From contig CAZSVM010000002.1 of NCBI GenBank assembly GCA_964610315.1, positions 1 to 64,000 on the forward strand: a stretch of DNA of 64,000 bases. Direction: 5' to 3'. The notes beneath the pieces are model-generated. The model saw only the letters and a program-made list of their open reading frames with translations. It was not told where the DNA came from and did no database searches. The translations under genes were made by a program, and so were the position numbers. Position 1 is the first letter of the stretch. Every line of letters begins with the position of its first letter. Shown piece by piece: positions 34,503-43,265 of the stretch. Source of the stretch: JAQVEM01 sp964610315. Its GTDB lineage: Bacteria > Actinomycetota > Humimicrobiia > Humimicrobiales > Humimicrobiaceae.

Positions 34503-35816
34503 TCATTTAACGATTTCTATATCAAAAACCTTTGACATATATTTTAGATCTTCGGACCTGTCTCCAACCACTATACAGTCATGATGTGAATAAAAAAGAT
34601 CCATTAATCTGTAACCATCTTCTACCTTTATCAGTCCCCCGTTTCTGCAGTCAGAACCCGGATATTGCACATAGCTCTCAAGTTTTCCTTTTACTGACAT
34701 AAGTTTATCCAGGTTAGGATGCAGCTTTGTTATTAAGACCTTTCCCAGCGGAAGCCTGGCATCTATTACAGTCGCATCTTTATCTACAATAGCCAAGACC
34801 TTTTCTCTCAAGGTCCACTCTTCAGCCATACATTTCGGTACCAATCCAAAATAACCGCAGTGTACCACAAGCAGATGATTTTCAGGTTCATCAACTTCGG
34901 GAAATTTTTCAATTTTTTCATGCTTTAAGGCCGCCATCCCCATGAGAAAAGGGTAAACATTACTCATAATTATATCCGCACCGATTGATTTCCGGATCAG
35001 GTACATGGTGAGGAGTGAAATAGTATCAGCCTCACATGACCATATCAGGTCTTTCTCTTCATACAGAAGACTCCACGCCAGACACGGTGTTGTATTTGAG
35101 TAAAAAGATTCGTTTAAACAATTAATCCCCGCACCTTTTATATCACGATCTTTTTCAATTTCCTCTTTTATAGCAAGATAAATTTTACAGGCATTTAGAA
35201 GAGCAGTATTTGAAACACCTTTCATTGGTATTTCTTTCTTACTGGCTGTACTGGCTGCCAGGGAATCGGGAATTTTCTTTGCTTTCTCTGCAAGTTCCTT
35301 AAAGCTCTTTTTCAGCACCGATATCCCAAATCTCTCTTTAATTGTCCTTTCACATCTTTCTTCCCACCAGTAGAAGCGTTTAAAAATCTCAGCCTGCATA
35401 CCTTCACCGGGATTATCCTGGAAAACTAAAAATTTTGTTTTCTTCATTTCCCTTTTTAATGCAAGGCTTCTGCATATTTTTTTTGCAAGATCAAGGCTGT
35501 AGGGTGCAAATACCTTTAATCCTTCTGCCCTCAGGAATGTGACAATCTCCCAGTCCCACATGTTTACCGTACCGAAATCGGATGTGATAATTAGCAGAGG
35601 CAATTTTATTTTCTTCAGCAGATCTATCTGCTTGAAAGCATCCCCTATAATCTGGGGAAAGATAACGGCATCTGCATCTTTTATAAGTTTTCCCAGCTCA
35701 AGTGGCTCAGCAATATGGGCCTCATCCTTAAAAAAATTACGTACAATACCAAGATGAGATTTGAATTCATTATCCATACCGGATTTAAAATACAATGGCT
35801 GTAGTATCGCTTTCAT
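34503..35816 (-). CDS. L-fucose/L-arabinose isomerase-like protein
   Basis: A 437-residue protein resembling the FucI/AraA superfamily. An N-terminal Rossmann-like part has VIFPQIIGDAF and LPLLIITSDFGTVNMWDWE. A central domain has GAGINCLNESFYSNTTPCLAWSLL, a metal-ligand Glu and a conserved short segment, then CEADTISLLTMYL. A C-terminal part has LVVHCGYFG and HHDCIVVGDRSEDL. The pattern fits aldose-ketose isomerases of unusual substrate range. The position upstream of dehydrogenase, epimerase and kinase genes supports isomerisation of the imported sugar. A good TAAGGAG site precedes the ATG. Confidence 0.75.
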   Translation of the reverse strand: MKAILQPLYFKSGMDNEFKSHLGIVRNFFKDEAHIAEPLELGKLIKDADAVIFPQIIGDAFKQIDLLKKIKLPLLIITSDFGTVNMWDWEIVTFLRAEGLKVFAPYSLDLAKKICRSLALKREMKKTKFLVFQDNPGEGMQAEIFKRFYWWEERCERTIKERFGISVLKKSFKELAEKAKKIPDSLAASTASKKEIPMKGVSNTALLNACKIYLAIKEEIEKDRDIKGAGINCLNESFYSNTTPCLAWSLLYEEKDLIWSCEADTISLLTMYLIRKSIGADIIMSNVYPFLMGMAALKHEKIEKFPEVDEPENHLLVVHCGYFGLVPKCMAEEWTLREKVLAIVDKDATVIDARLPLGKVLITKLHPNLDKLMSVKGKLESYVQYPGSDCRNGGLIKVEDGYRLMDLFYSHHDCIVVGDRSEDLKYMSKVFDIEIVK

Positions 35817-35925
35817 TTTAAACTCCTTATTAGAAATAGCTGGCTTTAATTAGCCATAATGTAAATAACTGTCATTATATGGTATTGCGGCGGAACCTTT
35901 TTTGTCTTATAAGATTATTTTTCAT

Positions 35926-37029
35926 CTATCTTTCCAATATAGCCGGCCTTTGAAATATTTTCCCGTTTACCTCAATCTCTATTTTAGGAAAAAGAACCGG
36001 TCTGGTAATAAAACTAAAACCATCACCGGCAGCAATAAAAGCATCTTCGGATTTGGTTCCGCTTATGGACGGGTTCCAGCAAAATGCCTGATTCTCCTGA
36101 ACTATTTCTCCGGAACCAGCCGTACATACATAATCCCGGACATCGTAACCTATTGCTCCACCCTGATGGTGAAGTTTCCATTGGTTATGATAACCCAGTT
36201 CTTCATATAAATCGCATGCTCTGTTAAAGATATTATTGGTTTGTACCCCCGGCCTTGTTGCAGCTATCATCTCACATTCGATATACACATTATCCCTGAA
36301 CTGTTTTTTAATCTTTTCAGGAATTTCTCCGAAATTCAGCAGCCTGGTTACCGTAGTAATAAGGCCCCATTTCCTTGCCATAATGCAGAGCATAAGGCTG
36401 TTTTCAATCTGCTTTTCAGTAGGAAGGGGATGTCTGTATTTATAGGCTCTCATGTCAGCAGCAGCCTGGTATCCCACAGGATCGATCCTATGTCTCCACA
36501 ACCTGCGTGCAAGCTCACCGGTAACTTCTGCTTCGGTCTGTCCGGACTTAACCTCCATCAGAACCGATTCGATAGCTTCAGACGTTTTTTCACCCAGCCA
36601 GAGATATCTTTCAGCCTCTGAGGGAAGGAGAGAATACCTGATCTCCTTAATCTGCGGTTCAATATTCTTCAGTCCATAAACTGATACATCACATCCTACG
36701 TTAAGAGAGGGAACAATCTTTTTAATAAGATCATGTTCCCTGGATTCGAACCATTCATATTCAAGCAAATGGAATCCAAAATCCTTTAAATTTTCTTCCT
36801 CCATATTCCTTGCAGACTCAATGCGGTTTGCAATGAGATATTTTTCTTTTTCAGTAACCAGTATGGTTGTAAATCCCATCTCGGTACAAACCGGCACCAT
36901 ATTTATTCCCCCGCCGGTAAACCAGCTGAAGTTGCTCTGTTTTTTAAAAACAATACCTTCAAGTCCCAACGATTTTATCAGTCCTCTAACCCTTTCCTCT
37001 TTTATGCCGATTTCTTCCTTTCTATTCAT
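35926..37029 (-). CDS. M24-fold protein lacking the usual metal ligands
   Basis: About 367 residues with the two-domain layout of Xaa-Pro aminopeptidases and creatinases. The N-terminal domain has VFKKQSNFSWFTGGG; the C-terminal pita-bread domain has SEAIESVLMEVKSGQTEAEV, HHQGGAIGYDVRDY and ENQAFCWNPSISGTKSEDAF. The strand that normally carries the two metal Asp residues reads LCIMARKWGLITTVTR, with no Asp. The second-last ligand Glu is Asn (WNP). It therefore cannot bind a canonical dinuclear site; creatinase-like metal-free hydrolysis or a non-catalytic role are options. The start at 37029 has a GGAGGAG site. It lies between an amidohydrolase and a sugar isomerase gene. Confidence 0.75.
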   Translation of the reverse strand: MNRKEEIGIKEERVRGLIKSLGLEGIVFKKQSNFSWFTGGGINMVPVCTEMGFTTILVTEKEKYLIANRIESARNMEEENLKDFGFHLLEYEWFESREHDLIKKIVPSLNVGCDVSVYGLKNIEPQIKEIRYSLLPSEAERYLWLGEKTSEAIESVLMEVKSGQTEAEVTGELARRLWRHRIDPVGYQAAADMRAYKYRHPLPTEKQIENSLMLCIMARKWGLITTVTRLLNFGEIPEKIKKQFRDNVYIECEMIAATRPGVQTNNIFNRACDLYEELGYHNQWKLHHQGGAIGYDVRDYVCTAGSGEIVQENQAFCWNPSISGTKSEDAFIAAGDGFSFITRPVLFPKIEIEVNGKIFQRPAILER

Positions 37030-37153
37030 AGAAACTCCTCCGTCTGAATTCTTTAAGTATTGCACTACTGTTATGTTTTTAAGTTATAGCCTTGTAAGCT
37101 AATCTTTAGTTTCCCGGTATTTGAAAATAATTTTAGCCCTCTATGAAACTATT

Positions 37154-38404
37154 TTACCTGGTAATAACAATCTCTCCCTCTTTCATAACCATCTTTATTT
37201 TCTCTTCCGTACCAAGCAGACTTATATCCTGCAGAGGATCCCCATCTATTAATATAATATCAGCCATCTTTCCCTCTTCTAATGTGCCTGTTTTATCCTC
37301 AATACCGATTGCTTCAGCTGCTGTTTTTGTCGCAGCAATAATTGCGCCCATCGGAGACATCCCCAGTTCAACGAACATTCTGAGCTCTCCGGCATTATCA
37401 CCCTGGCGAATAAAGGGGACACCTGAATCTGATCCAAATGATATTTTGACTCCTTTATCAATATACATTTTAAAGTTCTTCTCTTTATCTTCCCATGTCT
37501 GGTTGGCCTTATCTACCATCCAGTCTGGCAATTCACCTTTTCCTCTATCTTTTATCATGCGAACGTAAAGGTTTGTTGATTCTAGAAAAACATTATTCTT
37601 AACCATCATCTCGGCACATTCTTCATCCATAAAAAAGCCATGTACGATTGAATTGGCACCGGCATTGATTGCATTTTTAATTGCAATCGGTCCCTGTGCA
37701 TGCGCAATAGCTTTCTTTCCCATTTTATGAGCTTCCTCTATAGCTGCTTTTAGCTCTTCCAGTGTTGCCTGGGGAGCTGTTGCTATTCCCGTACTAATAA
37801 TATCCCGGCTTGCCACAACTTTTACATTATCTGTTCCATTATAGATATTTAAACGTGCTGCCCTTCTCCATGCATCGGGACCATCACAATGAATAGTAGA
37901 CTGTTCAGGATGCACCGGCATATTTGCAAGCCAAGGAGGTAAAAAGTAACCATGCCCTCCAGTAACCGAAAGATGATAGCCGGTAGCGAAATACCTCGGG
38001 CCAACAATATCTCCTCTGTTTATAGCATCACGCAATGCTACCTCAAGCCACCCCCATCCGGAACCTCCGTCTCTAAGAGAGGTGATACCCATCTCCAGTG
38101 TACGCTTTAGACGCGGTACTGATTTCATTGCTAGGGTCAGATGATTATTATTTACAGGCATGCAATAAAACTCACTGGTTTCTCCGTCAGTATAGATATG
38201 AACATGACTGTCTATCATTCCCGGCATGATAGTTTTACCATCCGCTTCTATAGTTTCAACACTTTCTCCTTTTGGAATATCTGCCTCGCTCATTTTACCA
38301 ACAGAAGCTATCTTTTTATCTTTAATTATTACCACTGTATCTTTTACAGGTGGCTTACCAGTTCCATCTATTAATATTCCTCCTTTAATAACCTTTGTAC
38401 TCAT
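37154..38404 (-). CDS. Amidohydrolase family protein (imidazolonepropionase-like)
   Basis: A 416-residue metal-dependent hydrolase. MPGMIDSHVHIYTDG supplies the HxH pair (H67, H69), VKVVASRD supplies a Lys near 187, AIAHAQG and SIVHGFF supply the two later His, and ISFGSDSGVP supplies the catalytic Asp. The end TGTLEEGKMADIILIDGDPL is the usual metal-dependent hydrolase tail. Relatives include prolidases and imidazolonepropionase. As first gene of the catabolic operon, it may release the sugar or amino part of an amide- or lactam-containing substrate. A GGAGGACAG site precedes the ATG. Confidence 0.87.
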   Translation of the reverse strand: MSTKVIKGGILIDGTGKPPVKDTVVIIKDKKIASVGKMSEADIPKGESVETIEADGKTIMPGMIDSHVHIYTDGETSEFYCMPVNNNHLTLAMKSVPRLKRTLEMGITSLRDGGSGWGWLEVALRDAINRGDIVGPRYFATGYHLSVTGGHGYFLPPWLANMPVHPEQSTIHCDGPDAWRRAARLNIYNGTDNVKVVASRDIISTGIATAPQATLEELKAAIEEAHKMGKKAIAHAQGPIAIKNAINAGANSIVHGFFMDEECAEMMVKNNVFLESTNLYVRMIKDRGKGELPDWMVDKANQTWEDKEKNFKMYIDKGVKISFGSDSGVPFIRQGDNAGELRMFVELGMSPMGAIIAATKTAAEAIGIEDKTGTLEEGKMADIILIDGDPLQDISLLGTEEKIKMVMKEGEIVITR

Positions 38405-38664
38405 TAACTGTCCTCCTTCTATGATTTTTTAATAATTTATATACACTATGTGCCAGTACAAATAAAAGCCATTTTAAATTCCACTCTCTGCTAGGGATAT
38501 AAACAACAATAATAAATAAACTTCAATTTAAATTTTTAAGATTTTCATTGTGATTATCCTGCCTGCCTGCAAATTTACTGATTGAAGATCCGAAGTTATC
38601 CAATGAGAAAAATAACTCTCAGGATCATAGTTATACTAATCAACAAAAAGAGATGTAAAATTAT
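38405..38664. other. Intergenic stretch upstream of amidohydrolase
   Basis: 260 bp between the amidohydrolase start and the transporter terminator. It is AT-rich; the amidohydrolase promoter should lie here, but no good -35/-10 pair with normal spacing was found. A GCAGGCAGGCAGG run (about 38560-38572, minus strand) is the only GC-rich block. Confidence 0.4.
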
Positions 38665-38733
38665 AAAAAATCAAATCCTATTTTTTTAGATAATTCATTC
38701 TGCTGCATAAAATAGGATCTGATTTGATTTTTT
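38665..38733 (-). terminator. Strong intrinsic terminator of the ribose-type ABC operon
   Basis: Minus strand: AAAATCAAATCAGATCCTAT pairs with ATAGGATTTGATTTTT, giving a 13+7 bp stem with a 5-nt bulge and a 24-nt loop. The 3' side ends in six T and then another T-run. The stem begins at the permease stop codon. Confidence 0.8.
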
Positions 38734-39697
38734 AGACTTTCTTTGTAACTCTCTGCCTTATCGTATTTATCAGGATTGCAACGAATACAAGTAATCCCTG
38801 TACAAACTGAGTATAGTATCCGCTGACTCCTCCTGTTCTTACAATCATGACTATAAGTTGAACCAGGTAAGCACCGGCAATAACATTAATAAAATTACCT
38901 CTTCCACCTGTTAAGCTTACCCCGGCTATCACCGGAGCCGCTATAGCAGGCATGAGCCATTCTACTGCAAATTGAGAAGATACAAATCCCATTCTGGATG
39001 ATAGTAAAAATCCGGCTATTGCTGAAAGCAATCCGGAAATTACGAATGCAGTAATTCTGACTCTATCGACAGGAACTCCCATTGCACTGCACGCTTCCCG
39101 GTTTCCGCCCACAAGATACAGTCTTCTACCGGTTACAGTACGCCTGACAAGAATTATGGCAATAATAATAGCTACAGCAAAGAATGGAACAAGCATTGAA
39201 ATTGGCCCCACACGTGTTCTTCCCAGCCACATCCATGCATTGGGGAGCCCGGTATAGGCCTCACCACGTGTAATAATCAGGACAACTCCGGTTAATACCC
39301 ACCACACTGCAACCGTTTGAACCAATGAGGGGATCTTTAATTTTGTAACCATCACTCCGTTAAAAAATCCTATGGCACATCCAAGTAAAAGTGTTATTAG
39401 CATGGCTATTGCTACCGGCGTACCATTTTTCCACGCTATTATCCCCATTATAGGCGCAAAAGCAGCCACGGAAATTATAGAAAGATCAATCTCTCCTATC
39501 AACATAACAAAAGTCATGGCAAAAGAAAGAAGACATACTGTTGTTCCCTGCTCAAGTACAACTGCAAAGGTATTGGCTGTAAAAAGAGTCGGGATAAAAA
39601 CACCTGTGATAAGGTAAATCCCTATGAATAAGAACCATGTATAGTATTCACCTAAACCGTTCCGGACAGTCACTAAAAAGTGTTTTGTCGATTTCAC
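38732..39697 (-). CDS. ABC transporter permease, RbsC type
   Basis: A 321-residue membrane protein with about nine hydrophobic segments. It has LSFAMTFVMLIGEIDLSIISVAAF near 55, the cytoplasmic ATPase-contact loop GGNREACSAMGVPVDRVRITAFV near 198 and AVIAGVSLTGGRGNFINVIAGA near 265-280. This is the BPD_transp_2 pattern of ribose/xylose importers. The start is GTG with an AGGAGG site. It is the last gene of a four-gene operon with one receptor and two ATPase genes, and would act as a homodimer. Confidence 0.9.
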   Translation of the reverse strand: MKSTKHFLVTVRNGLGEYYTWFLFIGIYLITGVFIPTLFTANTFAVVLEQGTTVCLLSFAMTFVMLIGEIDLSIISVAAFAPIMGIIAWKNGTPVAIAMLITLLLGCAIGFFNGVMVTKLKIPSLVQTVAVWWVLTGVVLIITRGEAYTGLPNAWMWLGRTRVGPISMLVPFFAVAIIIAIILVRRTVTGRRLYLVGGNREACSAMGVPVDRVRITAFVISGLLSAIAGFLLSSRMGFVSSQFAVEWLMPAIAAPVIAGVSLTGGRGNFINVIAGAYLVQLIVMIVRTGGVSGYYTQFVQGLLVFVAILINTIRQRVTKKV

Positions 39698-39826
39698 GAA
39701 TTTTACCTCCTATAAATCCTGTGTCGCTTTCAGCGCACTATCATATTTAATTATTTAAAATTATTACTCTTTATAATAATCATACTGGTCAAATATATCT
39801 ACCATGAGTAGATCAAGTTGCTCATT

Positions 39827-40549
39827 TTATGGGAGCATATATTCTACTATTTTATCGGTATTAATATCCTCATTGTGGCCATAAAACACGTTTTCACCAC
39901 TTCTCAACACCATTATGTAATGGCATAATTTCTTGATCAAATCCAGGTCATGAGAAACTATTACCATAGTCATATCCAATTCTTTATTGATATTTATAAG
40001 GAAATCGACGATTTCCTCCCTTCCGGCCAAAGATAATAAGGTAAAGGATTCATCCAACAGAAGGATTTTAGGATCGGCTTCAATAGCCCTTGTAATTGCT
40101 ACAATTTGCCTATGTTCCCCTGAGAGTTCCATAATCTCCTGATCTACATTCAATCTAGGACCGTGTTTTGCAATTGCTTCCTCTGTCAAATTCTTCATCC
40201 TTTTTATATCAAGGAATGCAAAAATGCCCTTTCTTCTGGTTAGTTCCCTGCCCATGAAAAAATTTTCCCATACCGATGCAATATTAACTAATTCCAAAAA
40301 TTGGTATGCAATCGCTATTCCCATTTTCATGGCATCAGCCGGGCTTCTAAATCGTACTTCCTTCCCATCAAGATAAATTACTCCACTAGATGGGGAAAGG
40401 TCGCCACTCAATATTTTTAGAAGGGTAGACTTCCCTGCACCGTTATCTCCAACTAATCCCAAGATCTTACCTTTCTCAATATTAACCGACACATTACAAA
40501 GAGCCTTTACTGTGCCAAAATTCTTCCAGATATTCCTTACCTCCATCAT
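39827..40549 (-). CDS. Half-size sugar ABC ATPase with degenerate signature motif
   Basis: A 240-residue ATPase homologous to its upstream neighbour. Walker A GDNGAGKSTL, Walker B KILLLDES and the switch His (VIVSHDLD) are intact. The ABC signature reads LSGEHRQIV instead of LSGGQRQ, and the D-loop region SFTLLSL differs from the usual PxxGLS. In an asymmetric pair its own signature would form the poor site while its Walker motifs pair with the partner signature. Usual ribose-type importers have one fused 500-residue ATPase; here the halves are separate genes. Confidence 0.85.
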   Translation of the reverse strand: MMEVRNIWKNFGTVKALCNVSVNIEKGKILGLVGDNGAGKSTLLKILSGDLSPSSGVIYLDGKEVRFRSPADAMKMGIAIAYQFLELVNIASVWENFFMGRELTRRKGIFAFLDIKRMKNLTEEAIAKHGPRLNVDQEIMELSGEHRQIVAITRAIEADPKILLLDESFTLLSLAGREEIVDFLININKELDMTMVIVSHDLDLIKKLCHYIMVLRSGENVFYGHNEDINTDKIVEYMLP

Positions 40550-40598
40550 TGATCCAGATACACTCCTCCCGTTTGCCTGTTACATTAATATTGATTAC

Positions 40599-40620
40599 AG
40601 GGTAAAATTATTTTTACCCT
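40599..40620. other. 9-bp hairpin between the two ATPase genes
   Basis: AGGGTAAAA and TTTTACCCT form a perfect stem with a 4-nt loop in the 232-bp gap between the ATPase genes. No clean U-run follows on the coding strand, so a processing or attenuation role is more likely than full termination. Confidence 0.5.
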
Positions 40621-40781
40621 CTTTAATAAAAAATCATTAATTTTGAATATATATACTATATATGCTATTTATCCATTTAAAAAATATTAGCATAATATAT
40701 TAGAAAAATTTCACACTTAAATATGGCTTACTTATTTGTATTGCAAAAACATTATCCATTATTTATTGACCCATTATTCTA

Positions 40782-41531
40782 TCAGGTTGCCAATCCCATT
40801 GCTAATTTAAAGATTCTTGCCTTATCAGCAGACTGCTCATCAAACTGGCCCGCAATCTTTCCTCTTCTAAGGACTATTACATCATCAATGAAATCACTGA
40901 TCTGCTCATACCATTGACTGGTTATAATAATCGAGGTGTCCTTCTCTTTTTTAGCTTTTCTTAAGATATCGAAAATATCATTTATAACTCTCACCGATAA
41001 GCCATGAATAGGCTCGTCAAGCAAAAGGATTTCCGGGCCCGCCTCAATAGCCCTGGTGACTGTTATTATTTGTCTTTGTCCTCCGGAAAGTTCTCCTATT
41101 TCACGATCGATGTCGAATTTATGACCATATTTTGTAACGGTTCCCTGTGTTATATCCTTCATCTTTTTTATGTCCAGATATACAAGCGGACCTATTCTTC
41201 TGGTTAGTTCCCTGCCCATGAAAAAATTTTCCCATACCGACGCAATTTCTACTAATTCAAAGGATTGGTGCACAGTTGATATTCCCATTCTCATGGCGTC
41301 TGCGGGGCTCTTGAAACGTATTTCCTTTCCCTTAAAGTAAATGCTTCCGTCGGATGGTTGAAAGGCACCGCTTAAAATGTTCAGAAGAGTAGTTCTCCCT
41401 GCACCATTATCTCCAACAATTCCCAGGATCTTACCTTCCTCAAGAACAAATGAAACATTGTTAAGAGCTCTGACTGTCCCAAAATTCTTCGAAATATTCT
41501 CTACTTCCAATATCGGGCCAGTTCTTTTCAT
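40782..41531 (-). CDS. Half-size sugar ABC ATPase with canonical motifs
   Basis: A 249-residue ATPase. Walker A is GDNGAGRTTL (Arg in place of the invariant Lys), the signature LSGGQRQIITVTRAIEAG is canonical, Walker B is EILLLDEP and the D-loop is IHGLSV. The switch position reads IITSQWYEQ, with Gln in place of His. Thus this subunit has a good signature but a damaged nucleotide site, complementary to the next gene, which has good Walker A and His but a bad signature. That is the pattern of a heterodimeric importer with one working ATP site. Confidence 0.87.
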   Translation of the reverse strand: MKRTGPILEVENISKNFGTVRALNNVSFVLEEGKILGIVGDNGAGRTTLLNILSGAFQPSDGSIYFKGKEIRFKSPADAMRMGISTVHQSFELVEIASVWENFFMGRELTRRIGPLVYLDIKKMKDITQGTVTKYGHKFDIDREIGELSGGQRQIITVTRAIEAGPEILLLDEPIHGLSVRVINDIFDILRKAKKEKDTSIIITSQWYEQISDFIDDVIVLRRGKIAGQFDEQSADKARIFKLAMGLAT

Positions 41532-41651
41532 TCTAAAACCCCCAATCCTAATAATCCTCTTTCTCTGTATCTCTTTTATACCAGTTTTTTAAAAAAATTT
41601 TCAAATATCTACATTTATTCTCCACCAGAATGATCCTATTTTTTCCCCTAC

Positions 41652-41689
41652 TTGCTATAATGTTCCCCCGAAGGGGAACATTATAGCAA
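41652..41689. other. 17-bp perfect hairpin after the receptor gene
   Basis: TTGCTATAATGTTCCCC and its exact complement flank a CGAA tetraloop. No U-run follows on the minus strand. It is the third receptor gene in this window followed by a strong hairpin of this type. Confidence 0.8.
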
Positions 41690-41740
41690 TTTGCCTTAAG
41701 TTTAACAACTAATGCACTTAAGCATTAGATGCCAGCTCTA

Positions 41741-43051
41741 CTACTTTCCAACAAATGCTGCGAATTCATCCAGTAATGGCTGGGACCAATCTGGTTGTGT
41801 TCCTTTAGCAGCAAATATGGGAATAGGATCCATATCATAACCAAGCACAGGTATGATACTGTTTCCATATATGTCCCAGTTATTAACGTTATCTTTGGTG
41901 ATACGAGGAAGCGGCGATATAGCTATAGGAGTCTCGGAAAAATCATACATTTTCAGTTCACAAGTTATATCTTCGCCACCCCAGTAAGTACCTTCAGGCT
42001 GATGAATCGTGAGAGGCAGTGGAATTTCCGGCCATGGATATGGATCATACTCATATGATGCATCTTTTAAAATGTACTGCATTGCGAGATCCCACTGTAC
42101 GGCAGCCATAACATCAGGTACCTGTACATAGACAGCATCAATATATCCATATCTAAGCCACTGGAGTGCAGATGGTTTTCCATCAATACTGGTTACGTAT
42201 ACATGATTTGGGTCACCTACATAATACAGTTTGCCATATTTTTCCAGTGCTGCAACGGTACCCTGAAGATATGCACCATCACTTGCCGAAAGAATTGCAA
42301 CAACATCCGATCCGGCACCGGCAATAACCGGGTCTATAGCTTCTGCCCAGCCTTCAGGTGTCAGACCGCCTGTAACCTCTATATAGTTGATTTCCGGATG
42401 CTCTGTTTTGATCCAATCGAATCCATCCTGTCTCAACTTCCAACCACTCATGGTCAGATCTCCATTAACAGCGATCACAGTCTTGCCTTCTGTTGTGCCG
42501 TATTTATCTTCTATCCATGCAACTGCTTCCTGTGCCATCTGTCGTCCAGCCGTTTCGTCGTCATACATCAAACATCCTCCGGTACTCTTACCGGTGATAT
42601 AGTTTGTATATGCAACTACAGGGCAGTGATAGGTTTCTTCTGCTTCCCTTACGGCTTCATTTGGACCAGTGGTGCTGGTGGGATAAACGAACAATATATC
42701 AGCCTGCTGTGCATAGGTAATTATCTGGTCGGATTGTGTGGTGTCTGATCCGTCTGCACTGACAAAATTGAAGTTCCAGCCAGCAGCTTCTACATGCTGC
42801 TGCAGATAATTTGCAATGGTGTTCCACCAGAATTCACCGGTAAATACGTGCAGTAGCCACATGGTCTTTCCGAATTTAAAGTCCTGTGCTGCTGCTGTTT
42901 CTGCTGCCGTTGTTTCTGCTGCTGCTGTTGTTTCTGATACTGCCGTTGTTTCTGCTGCTGCTCCTCCTCCCTTACAACCATATAATGAAAAAGCCGCAAT
43001 CATTGATATACTTATTACTAAAACTACTATCCATAATAATGTTTTCTTCAT
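41741..43051 (-). CDS. Ribose-type (Peripla_BP_4) sugar-binding lipoprotein
   Basis: About 436 residues. The lipoprotein signal peptide ends FSLYGC, followed by a long Glu/Thr/Ala repeat tether. The mature domain begins FKFGKTMWLLHVFTGEFWWN and has ADILFVYPTSTTGPNEAVREA, CPVVAYTNY and EGKTVIAVNGDLTMSGWKLR, typical of RbsB-like periplasmic-binding fold receptors. I start at the ATG at 43051 behind AAAGGA; an upstream start at 43093 lies in the leader. Signal-peptide DNA is nearly identical to that of the SBP_bac_1 receptor at 18624 although the mature proteins are unrelated. A two-ATPase, one-permease importer follows. Confidence 0.88.
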   Translation of the reverse strand: MKKTLLWIVVLVISISMIAAFSLYGCKGGGAAAETTAVSETTAAAETTAAETAAAQDFKFGKTMWLLHVFTGEFWWNTIANYLQQHVEAAGWNFNFVSADGSDTTQSDQIITYAQQADILFVYPTSTTGPNEAVREAEETYHCPVVAYTNYITGKSTGGCLMYDDETAGRQMAQEAVAWIEDKYGTTEGKTVIAVNGDLTMSGWKLRQDGFDWIKTEHPEINYIEVTGGLTPEGWAEAIDPVIAGAGSDVVAILSASDGAYLQGTVAALEKYGKLYYVGDPNHVYVTSIDGKPSALQWLRYGYIDAVYVQVPDVMAAVQWDLAMQYILKDASYEYDPYPWPEIPLPLTIHQPEGTYWGGEDITCELKMYDFSETPIAISPLPRITKDNVNNWDIYGNSIIPVLGYDMDPIPIFAAKGTQPDWSQPLLDEFAAFVGK

Positions 43052-43111
43052 TTCCAATCCTTTCTTTAAAAGGTTAATGAACCTCAAAAACATACGTTAC
43101 TAATTCTTTAC

Positions 43112-43241
43112 ACCACCTCCTTTACTTTACTTTTTATATTATCTCTGGTAAATTTCTTTTGAGATTTGTTTAGGTTACGCCTCTAATATAATATTATATT
43201 AGTTATCCTGGACAAATCTCTTTTTAATATCCACCACCTCC
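43112..43241 (-). promoter_or_regulatory. Structured leader with 60-nt RNA element and two orphan SD sequences (copy 2)
   Basis: Minus-strand counterpart of the leader at 18416-18623. The 60-nt element (43220 to 43161) has the same closing stem GAGATTTGT/ACAAATCTC. The internal loop is CCAGGATAA against AGGCGTAACCTAA, and the apical hairpin is a 10-bp palindrome half (CTAATATAAT). GGAGGTGGT lies at 43241-43233 and 43120-43112. In the loop, GGG/CCC of copy 1 is AGG/CCT here, a compensatory pair change. Confidence 0.75.
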
Positions 43242-43265
43242 TAGATATTGATTATTGTTTTAAAT

